Source of the DNA: JBOGED01 sp050743625
GTDB taxonomy: Bacteria > Actinomycetota > Nitriliruptoria > Euzebyales > Egibacteraceae
DNA: 5,682 bases
Direction of reading: 5' to 3'
NCBI GenBank assembly: GCA_050743625.1
Contig: JBOGED010000093.1
Location: 1 to 5,682 of the forward strand
A program made the translations under genes and the position numbers. The stretch's first letter is position 1; each line of letters opens with the position of its first letter. Of the stretch, positions 1-4,876 are shown in pieces. A model generated the notes under the pieces. The model was given only the letters and a program-made list of their open reading frames with translations, made no database searches and was not told the origin of the DNA.

Positions 1-85
1 AGGCTGGGGTGCCTTCGCTGGCCTTGCCGTTCATCGCGTCGTAGTCGGCCTGCCTGCCATAGATCATGACCAGATACTTCGACAT
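1..85 (-). CDS. YCII/DGPF-domain protein, N-terminal fragment cut by the window edge
   Basis: Only the first 28 residues are visible: the ATG is at 85-83 and the frame is open to base 1. The peptide starts MSKYLVMIYG and continues with an acidic and aromatic stretch (QADYDAM). The hydrophobic first strand followed by 'IYG' is typical of the YCII-related (DGPF) family, small cytoplasmic ferredoxin-like-fold proteins of mostly unknown function, often encoded near sigma factors or in secondary-metabolism loci. A good Shine-Dalgarno (AAAGGAG at 93-99, seven bases from the ATG) fixes the start. The gene lies downstream of the ribosomal protection gene on the same strand but is separated from it by two hairpins, so co-transcription is uncertain. 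The family call rests on a short N-terminus and is moderate; a function cannot be given. Confidence 0.7.
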   Translation of the reverse strand, partial: MSKYLVMIYGRQADYDAMNGKASEGTPA

Positions 86-92
86 TCCCTTG

Positions 93-99
93 CTCCTTT
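93..99 (-). promoter_or_regulatory. Ribosome binding site of the YCII-like gene
   Basis: On the minus strand AAAGGAG lies seven bases before the ATG at 85. It is a near-perfect anti-16S complement at standard spacing and is the strongest Shine-Dalgarno in the window. Confidence 0.75.
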
Positions 100-107
100 C
101 GTGATGA

Positions 108-124
108 GCGCCCGGTGTGGGCGC
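108..124 (-). promoter_or_regulatory. Short perfect hairpin just upstream of the YCII-like gene's ribosome binding site
   Basis: GCGCCC (108-113) and GGGCGC (119-124) form a perfect 6-bp GC stem with a five-base loop. On the minus strand it ends about eight bases before the Shine-Dalgarno at 93-99. It could be a 5'-UTR structure, a protein-binding inverted repeat or part of a terminator; no T-tract follows. The pairing is seen directly, the role is inferred. Confidence 0.35.
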
Positions 125-157
125 CACTCGCAGGAGACGTCGGAGCCGGAGCTAGGA

Positions 158-199
158 CCTCGACATCTCGGGACAACTTTCCTTGACGAGAGGTCGAGG
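158..199 (-). terminator. Hairpin after the ribosomal protection gene, possible terminator
   Basis: Bases 158-170 (CCTCGACATCTCG) pair with 187-199 (CGAGAGGTCGAGG) at 12 of 13 positions around a 16-base loop. The structure begins about 25 bases past the stop codon of the ribosomal protection gene (226-224), where an intrinsic terminator would be expected. No U-tract follows on the minus strand; T-less terminators are common in high-GC actinobacteria, so termination is plausible but not shown. Because it is an inverted repeat it could also act as an operator for the next gene. Confidence 0.45.
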
Positions 200-223
200 A
201 GGACGTCCGGTGGTGTGTCTCGC

Positions 224-2173
224 TCACCGGGCGGCCGTGTGGCCGGGACTACGGTTGGCTAGGAAACGCACATACTCGTCGTGGTTTCGCGGGTTGCCGT
301 CGAACCGCTCCCGGACCGGGACAGGGCCGCAGACCTGGCGGTCGTGCCCGGGTTCGTACCAGATCGTCCCCTCGCCGTGCGTGAGCCTGGGAAGCGCGAT
401 GACGAGGTCTTGGAGCAATCTGGCCGGGATCTCACCCGGGATGACCCAGGTTGATCCTGTTTCTGTTGACTGTCCGATATCCGCCCCCAGCGACAGAAGA
501 AATCCGATGACGCCGCTCAGGGCATCATCCGGAACCTCGACCTCGATGGTGTAACTCGGCTCGTAGACATCACTTCCCGCCATCTCCAACGCCTGCATCA
601 GTACCATGGGTGTCAGGTTGCGGAAATCGGCAGCCCCTGTCATCGGAGCTTCGTAGCCGACGTGCGTGAGAATGACTGAACAATCGGTCACCTCCCAGCC
701 GTGCAGTCCTTGTTGGAGCGTCGCCATCGCAGCGTCCTCAATGGCGCGGTAATAGGCGCGCGGCAGTAAGCCCAATCCCACTTCGCGCGTGAAGGTGTTG
801 CCCACGCCGAATGGTGTAGGTTCGATCCGCAGTCCTACCGTCTGCCAAAACTCATTGGGCCCGCGCGGCTCGAACTCCCAGAGCGCATTTCCCACACCGA
901 TCGGTCGTTCAAAGGAGACCGGCTGCACCTGCTCGAAGACGGCTTCGACCCCGAATTCGCGCTTAAGCCGTTCTGCGATCACCTCCTTCTGTACCACTCC
1001 GTACAGGAGAACCGAGGTCGCACCGCCGCCAGCCGTGCGCGTCCGGATGAATGGGTCTTCGTCGGCGAGTTGGGTCAGGGCCGCGTGGAGTTCTGGCTCC
1101 TCCCCGGGCTGCTGCGACCGCATGATCGATTCAAGGATCGGTGGGGAAAAATGGGCCTGCGGTTCCGCTCCGTCCGGCTCACCCAGTTGGTCGCCGACCC
1201 GGACCTGGGGCAGGCCGCGCAGCTTGGCAATGCTCCCCGGAGTGAGTGGTCCGGGTCGAGACCGCACGCCGCTTCCCGTGCTGCCGGCCCCGATGACCTC
1301 CAGACCGGCGATGCGTCCGCGGTACTCCTGGACCGCGCCACCGGCCTCCCGTCGCCGGAAGGTCACCCGTTGCCGGTCGTGCAAGTTTCCGGAGAAGAGC
1401 CGCAGATAGGCGATCTTCTCCCCCTTGCTGCCACGTTCGATGGCGAAGACCGTGCCGCAGAGGCCGTCGTCTGGCGCCGAACGGTGGTGAACCGGGAGGA
1501 AGGCACGCACTCCGTCGGTGAGTTCCGTGGTGCCCGCGCCCGAGAGTGCGGACCCGAAGAAGACCGGGTGTACCAGGCCCGCGTTCGTCTGCTCCTTGAG
1601 CAGTTCGCGGAGATCCTCGCGCGCAGGAACGGACTCGTCGACGATGTGTCTTCGCAACTCGTCATCGTGGTCCGCGAGGAGTTCGGCCACTTCGGTGGAG
1701 AAGGTCTCGTCGTCGAACGACCGCGTGATGACGGAGGCGCCACGGGTTCCTCGTTCACTGACCCGCTCCATCGGCACGATGGCCGGGGTCAATCTCTTGC
1801 GGATCTCCGCCAGGAGGTCGTCGTGCCGAGCGCCCATCCGGTCGATCTTGTTGACGAAGATCAGCGTGGGCAAGCGCATGCGTTTGAGTGACCGCATCAG
1901 CACTCGGGTCTGGGCCTGAACGCCCTCTACTGCCGAGATCACCAGGACGGCCCCGTCGAGCACGGACAGGGCACGCTCGACCTCGGCGATGAAGTCCGGG
2001 TGGCCCGGCGTGTCCACGAGATTGATCTGCAGGTCACCGAGAGCGAACGACGCCACAGCCGAACGGATGGTGATGCCCCGCTCCCGCTCCAATTCGTTGG
2101 TATCCGTCTGCATATTACCACCGTCGACGCTACCGAGCTCCGAGATGGCGCCGTTTTCCTCCATCAAAGCCAA
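224..2173 (-). CDS. Tetracycline-resistance ribosomal protection protein (TetM/OtrA type), missing its N-terminal P-loop
   Basis: EF-G-like GTPase family whose members bind the ribosome, release tetracycline and hydrolyse GTP. Counting from the TTG at 2173, the visible G-domain motifs are G2 RGITI (32-36), G3 DTPGH (54-58), G4 NKID (108-111) and G5 around GSALSG (207-212). Domain II follows, then the domain IV signature with EPTPFGVGNT (451-460), HGWEVTDC (491-498) and a tip loop YEAPMTGAADFR (507-518) that keeps the proline matching TetM Pro509. The C-terminus is complete, ending with the family's PV...VRFLAN-like tail. The usual first 20 or so residues with the G1 motif (AHVDAGKT) are absent: homology begins at ALMEENGAI (2-10), and an in-frame TGA lies three codons upstream (2182-2180). 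No G1 is found upstream in any frame. Start candidates are TTG 2173, ATG 2164 and a downstream ATG at codon 21; none has a convincing Shine-Dalgarno. Without a P-loop, GTP binding is unlikely, so this is probably a 5'-truncated remnant. The family call is very secure; activity is doubtful. Confidence 0.9.
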   Translation of the reverse strand: MALMEENGAISELGSVDGGNMQTDTNELERERGITIRSAVASFALGDLQINLVDTPGHPDFIAEVERALSVLDGAVLVISAVEGVQAQTRVLMRSLKRMRLPTLIFVNKIDRMGARHDDLLAEIRKRLTPAIVPMERVSERGTRGASVITRSFDDETFSTEVAELLADHDDELRRHIVDESVPAREDLRELLKEQTNAGLVHPVFFGSALSGAGTTELTDGVRAFLPVHHRSAPDDGLCGTVFAIERGSKGEKIAYLRLFSGNLHDRQRVTFRRREAGGAVQEYRGRIAGLEVIGAGSTGSGVRSRPGPLTPGSIAKLRGLPQVRVGDQLGEPDGAEPQAHFSPPILESIMRSQQPGEEPELHAALTQLADEDPFIRTRTAGGGATSVLLYGVVQKEVIAERLKREFGVEAVFEQVQPVSFERPIGVGNALWEFEPRGPNEFWQTVGLRIEPTPFGVGNTFTREVGLGLLPRAYYRAIEDAAMATLQQGLHGWEVTDCSVILTHVGYEAPMTGAADFRNLTPMVLMQALEMAGSDVYEPSYTIEVEVPDDALSGVIGFLLSLGADIGQSTETGSTWVIPGEIPARLLQDLVIALPRLTHGEGTIWYEPGHDRQVCGPVPVRERFDGNPRNHDEYVRFLANRSPGHTAAR

Positions 2174-2201
2174 GAACCATCACTGGGGTAAGAGCTGCCA
2201 T

Positions 2202-2207
2202 ATTGTA
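2202..2207 (-). promoter_or_regulatory. -10-like hexamer upstream of the truncated ribosomal protection gene
   Basis: TACAAT on the minus strand matches the consensus -10 at five of six bases and sits in one of the few AT-richer patches of the window. Transcription would start near 2195, leaving about 22 bases before the TTG at 2173. No good -35 (TTGACA-like) is present 16-19 bases upstream, so this is only a candidate. If active, it would give the truncated gene its own transcript. Confidence 0.25.
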
Positions 2208-2254
2208 CGTGTAGATTGCCGAAGCCGCACCACCGCGGGAAGGCGTCCAGCCTA

Positions 2255-2276
2255 CCCGCCTGCACCGGTGGGCGGG
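2255..2276 (-). terminator. GC hairpin between the hydrolase and the ribosomal protection gene
   Basis: CCCGCC (2255-2260) and GGCGGG (2271-2276) pair perfectly around a ten-base loop that itself contains the 8-bp palindrome CACCGGTG (2263-2270). On the minus strand it lies about 70 bases past the hydrolase stop and upstream of the next gene. A terminator for the hydrolase is the simplest reading. No T-run follows, so the function is inferred. Confidence 0.35.
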
Positions 2277-2345
2277 GGTCCATCTGTGGCGTATGGCCAG
2301 CCCACGTCTCGCCTGCCGGAGGCCTCTTCCTCGGACGGGTGGGGT

Positions 2346-3266
2346 TCAGTGGTCTGGCGCACAGAAGCGGCTCAGCGCAGTCGCTGTCTCCTCGGGCAGC
2401 TCTTCGGGAAAGAAGTGACCTGCCCGGACGGGATAGCCACGGACGTCGTCTGCCCAAGCGTGCCAGAGCGCTAACGGTCCTCCCGCCGCCTGGTACCAGA
2501 GGTCGAGCGGTCCTCCGCCGCTCCAGAGCACGAGGACAGGACAGGCGATGCGCCGGCCGGCTTCGCGGTCGGCGAGGTCATGGGCACGGTCGAGCGTTGC
2601 GGCCGCCCGGTATTCCTCGCAGATCGCATGGACCCGCGCGGGATCGCGCAGCGCTCGGATGTAGGCCTCGCGGACCTCAGGAGGGAACGCCTCGGGAGCG
2701 GATCCCCATCCACCCATGGCGTCATCCACCCATGGCGTCATCCACGACGGCGTCAGGAGCCGCGGACAAGAGGCGCTCGGGCAGGGGCTCGGGCTGCGCC
2801 AGGAGCGACCACGGCCAGAAGGCAGTCGCGAACCTCGAGTCCGCCCGCTCCCAGACGTCCGCGGTTGGCACGACATCGAGCACCGCGAGGTGATCGACCC
2901 GATGCGGGTGGTCCAGCGCAGGCGATAGGCGACCCGGCCGCCTCGGTCATGCCCGGCGACCGAAAAGCGCGGGAAGCCGAGATGTCGCATCACCGCGATC
3001 GCGTCCCCGGCCATGGCTCGCTTCGAGTAGGGAGAGTGGTCGTGCGTGGAGGCGGGACAGCCGCTGCGCCCGTAGCCACGCAGGTCGGCGCAGACCACGG
3101 TGAACCGTCGCGCCAGCAGCGGCGCCACCCAGCGCCACATCAGGTGTGTTTGCGGGAAGCCGTGCAGGAGCAAGATGGGCGGCCCAGACCCACCCCTTCT
3201 CCAAAGGATCCCGAAGATGCGGGTCTCCCTGGACTTGACCTCGGCGGTTTCGAACCCCTCGAGCAT
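2346..3266 (-). CDS. Alpha/beta hydrolase (fluoroacetate-dehalogenase-like) with a frame-scrambled centre
   Basis: Both ends fit the alpha/beta hydrolase group around fluoroacetate/haloacetate dehalogenases. Numbering from the GTG at 3278: LLLLHGFPQTHLMW (35-48), ADLRGYGRSG (64-73), nucleophile elbow GHDRGG with Asp111, and C-terminal GHFFPEE with the likely base His288. Residues 121-184 do not fit; they are rich in Ser, Arg, Pro and Cys as expected of off-frame GC-rich DNA. In the neighbouring frame the same DNA encodes a normal continuation (LAVLDVVPTADVW, then FWPWSLLAQPEPLPERLL), which holds the equivalent of the catalytic acid (Asp134 of the well-studied enzyme) and the halide-pocket region. 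A missing base near 2916-2922 opens the shift and a 16-bp tandem duplication at 2707-2745 closes it. The product is therefore full length but probably inactive, unless the shift is a sequence error. I prefer the ATG at 3266, since relatives start M-x-EGFE and GAGGTG lies upstream; GTG 3278 and ATG 3275 are alternatives. Confidence 0.8.
   Translation of the reverse strand: MLEGFETAEVKSRETRIFGILWRRGGSGPPILLLHGFPQTHLMWRWVAPLLARRFTVVCADLRGYGRSGCPASTHDHSPYSKRAMAGDAIAVMRHLGFPRFSVAGHDRGGRVAYRLRWTTRIGSITSRCSMSCQPRTSGSGRTRGSRLPSGRGRSWRSPSPCPSASCPRLLTPSWMTPWVDDAMGGWGSAPEAFPPEVREAYIRALRDPARVHAICEEYRAAATLDRAHDLADREAGRRIACPVLVLWSGGGPLDLWYQAAGGPLALWHAWADDVRGYPVRAGHFFPEELPEETATALSRFCAPDH
2707..2745. repeat. 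16-bp tandem duplication (2.4 copies) inside the hydrolase gene
   Basis: The unit CATCCACCCATGGCGT occurs at 2707-2722 and 2723-2738 and is followed by a partial copy CATCCAC at 2739-2745. All copies are identical, suggesting a recent event. Removing one unit leaves two CATCCAC heptamers flanking nine bases, a usual substrate for slippage. The unit length leaves one base over a whole number of codons, so the duplication changes the reading frame by one and offsets the one-base loss about 200 bases away. Confidence 0.9.
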
Positions 3267-3280
3267 CAGCCGCATCACCT

Positions 3281-3294
3281 CGCTCGAGCGCTCG
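3281..3294. promoter_or_regulatory. Two overlapping 10-bp palindromes upstream of the hydrolase
   Basis: CGCTCGAGCG (3281-3290) and CGAGCGCTCG (3285-3294) are both perfect palindromes and overlap by six bases. They abut the hydrolase start region in the divergent interval between the hydrolase and the membrane-protein gene. Such a site could bind a dimeric repressor, but palindromes of this length also arise by chance in GC-rich DNA, and no regulator gene is nearby. The symmetry is seen; the function is speculative. Confidence 0.2.
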
Positions 3295-3427
3295 GTTCCA
3301 ATGACATCGGTGGCGCTGGCCGAGTTGTTCGAGCCGGACGCCCAGGGGTCCGCGCCGTACGCTTCCTGCGGAGCCGGAGAACGCTGGCAGTAGGCACGTC
3401 CTGAGATCGCGGTTTCTGCATTACTGA

Positions 3428-3904
3428 ATGAAAGGGATTCGGCAGATCATGCTCTATGCCCTGTTCAAGTTCGTGCACGTTGCCTCGGTGATCGTGTGGG
3501 TCGGCAGCATGCTCACGCTGACGGTACTGGGTGCCCGGAGCGCTCGTGAGCGAGATCCCGCCGGCGCGGCCGCGCTCGGTCGGGCGGCCGGCTTCTTTGG
3601 GCAGAACGTCGCCGGGCCGGCCGCCGGGCTCGCGCTGCTCGCGGGGGTCGCCGGGATGGTGACGGGTCGGTTGGCGATCACCAGCCTGTGGATCCTGTGG
3701 GGCTTCGCGGCCTTGCTGTTGTCGGCGGGTATGGGCGCGACCGTGCAGCGCCGCGCGGGCGAGCGGCTCGGTCGGCTGCTCGCGACCGCGGGGCCGGAGG
3801 ATCCGGGGGTGCCAGAGGCGCGGCGGCGTATGGCCCGCCTCAACTGGATCAACCTCCTGATCTTGACGTCGGCCGTGTTCGTGATGGTGGCCAAGCCGGC
3901 GTAG
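3428..3904 (+). CDS. DUF2269-type integral membrane protein
   Basis: A 158-residue protein with four predicted membrane helices: about 8-34 (starting MLYALFKFVHVASVIVWVG), 59-79, 83-106 and 138-156. Between helices 1 and 2 and between helices 3 and 4 lie polar, Arg/Ala-rich loops. The first helix with FKFVHV and VIVWVG, plus the overall length, is typical of DUF2269, a family of small bacterial inner-membrane proteins of unknown function that resemble CopD-like proteins in layout. The gene is intact. The start is ambiguous: ATG 3428 has no Shine-Dalgarno, while ATG 3449 (MLYALF) matches the usual family N-terminus but its AAAGGG (3431-3436) is 12 bases away. It is divergent from the hydrolase and convergent with the damaged binding-protein gene, so it is probably transcribed alone. 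A helper role for the neighbours is not supported. Confidence 0.8.
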   Translation: MKGIRQIMLYALFKFVHVASVIVWVGSMLTLTVLGARSARERDPAGAAALGRAAGFFGQNVAGPAAGLALLAGVAGMVTGRLAITSLWILWGFAALLLSAGMGATVQRRAGERLGRLLATAGPEDPGVPEARRRMARLNWINLLILTSAVFVMVAKPA

Positions 3905-3925
3905 GGCCGCCGTGTTGCCGCGGCC
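3905..3925. terminator. Hairpin between convergent genes, possible bidirectional terminator
   Basis: GGCCGC (3905-3910) and GCGGCC (3920-3925) form a perfect 6-bp stem with a nine-base loop. It fills almost the whole 24-base gap between the stop of the membrane-protein gene (3902-3904) and the reconstructed stop of the FecB-type gene (3931-3929). Its position at a tail-to-tail junction favours a shared terminator. No T-tract is present on either side. Confidence 0.45.
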
Positions 3926-3928
3926 TCC

Positions 3929-4876
3929 TCACTGCAGGGCGGCAAGCTGCTCGGCCATGATCTCGAGGCCTTCGACAGCCAGGTAGCCGTGACCCGAATA
4001 GTCGTAGGCGAGCGCAACCAGGTGGTCGTTGCAGGGCGGTCACATCGCTGAGCTCGCGCGTACTCAGGAGTCGGTCCCGGGCGCTGTCCGCGGTGCTGTC
4101 CCCGAACCCATACAGGGCGACCAGCACGTCGGGATCCCCCGCGACGAGCTCCTCGACGCTGACCTCGAAGGAGCGTTCGTCGACGTCGGCAAACACGTTC
4201 GTGAAGCCGAGCTTGCTCATCAGGGCATGACCCATGCTGCGGTTGCCGTAGCCTGCCTGCGGGTCCTGGTCGTAGACTGGAGGACCGCTATGTCGGAGTC
4301 TTCGAAGCCGCTCTGCCGCTCTTCTATCGCGGTGACGCGTTCGCGTAGGTCGGCTACGGCCTTGGCGGCCTGGTCTTGGGTGTCGAGCAGCCGCCCGTAG
4401 AGCTCGATGTCGGTGTAGATGCCCTCGAATGCCCCGAAGTCGCCCTCCGACTGTGGGTCGCCTTCGTCGATGTGGTAGCCGGAGATGTTGATCGTCGGGA
4501 TGCCGACCTCCGCCAGCTCCTGGGGGGTGGTCGCGTCGAACCCCCAGGCGATGACCACGTCGGGTTGCTGGCCGATGACGATCTCTTTGGAGAGGTTGTC
4601 GGCGGGCACGGCGTCCAGGGCGTCCTCGGCCGGGCCAAGCGGTTCTCCGTAGCTGGGCGTAGGTGGTGATCCGGTCAGCGGCGCCAGCGGCCCACATAAG
4701 GCTCGCGGCCTCCGCGGCGATGACCATGACACGCTCGGGAGCTTGCGGGATCGTGACCTCGCGGCCACAGTTCTCGATGGTCATCGGGAACTGGCCCGAC
4801 TCGGTCGCGCCCGCGGCAGGGCGTCCAGCGCGGCGAGCAGCGCGGCGGCGACGATGAGCAGGCTCTTGCGGGTCAT
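3929..4876 (-). pseudogene. FecB-type ABC transporter substrate-binding protein, four frameshifts
   Basis: Pieced together across frames this is a periplasmic-binding protein of the iron-siderophore/cobalamin class, which would capture a metal chelate outside the membrane for a FecCD-type permease. It starts at ATG 4876 with a signal-like MTRKSLLIVAAALLAAL; no lipobox cysteine is visible. Then comes the class signature MTIENCGREVTI..APERV. Frame breaks lie near 4815-4819 (CTGGCC-like to CTGCC), 4654-4660, 4275-4279 (CAGGTC-like to CAGTC) and 4027-4034. Conserved pieces in the alternating frames include SYGEPLGPAEDAL, QQPDVVIAWGFDATTPQELAEVG, GIPTINISGYH, QAGYGNRSMGHALMSKLGF and, after the last break, GHGYLAVEGLEIMAEQLAA to a TGA at 3931-3929. 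The total span, about 315 codons, is normal for the family, so only small indels occurred. The ATG overlaps the stop of the NikA-like gene (ATGA), indicating coupling. It cannot give a working protein as written; sequencing error is the alternative. Confidence 0.85.

Noticed and set aside
1070..1891. A 273-codon open frame on the plus strand opposite the ribosomal protection gene
   Set aside because: It is fully antisense to a gene with clear family motifs, has no recognisable domain, and such long antisense frames are usual in GC-rich DNA.
2130..2201. A 23-codon minus-strand minicistron (MAALTPVMVLGF...) overlapping the ribosomal protection start, considered as a TetM-like attenuation leader
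   Set aside because: It has no Shine-Dalgarno, its ATG touches the candidate -10 and so would precede the transcript start, and it overlaps the gene instead of preceding an attenuator hairpin.
2164..2457. A 97-codon minus-strand frame ending GSWL, tested as the lost N-terminus of the ribosomal protection protein
   Set aside because: It has no AHVDAGKT or any glycine-lysine P-loop; apart from a chance HV it does not resemble the family, and it lies in a different frame.
2707..2745. The short tandem repeat as a CRISPR or iteron array
   Set aside because: There are only 2.4 directly abutting units inside a coding frame with no spacers, so a slippage duplication explains it.
3301..3393. A 30-codon plus-strand open frame in the divergent spacer (MTSVALAELFEP...)
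   Set aside because: There is no Shine-Dalgarno and no recognisable family; its length is expected by chance at this GC content.
2580..3404. A 274-codon open frame on the plus strand opposite the hydrolase
   Set aside because: Its product is low-complexity Arg/Gly/Pro-rich, and the opposite strand encodes a recognisable alpha/beta hydrolase.
3929..4876. Programmed ribosomal frameshifting in the FecB-type gene
   Set aside because: Four separate shifts without slippery heptamers or stimulatory structures are not plausible as programmed events.
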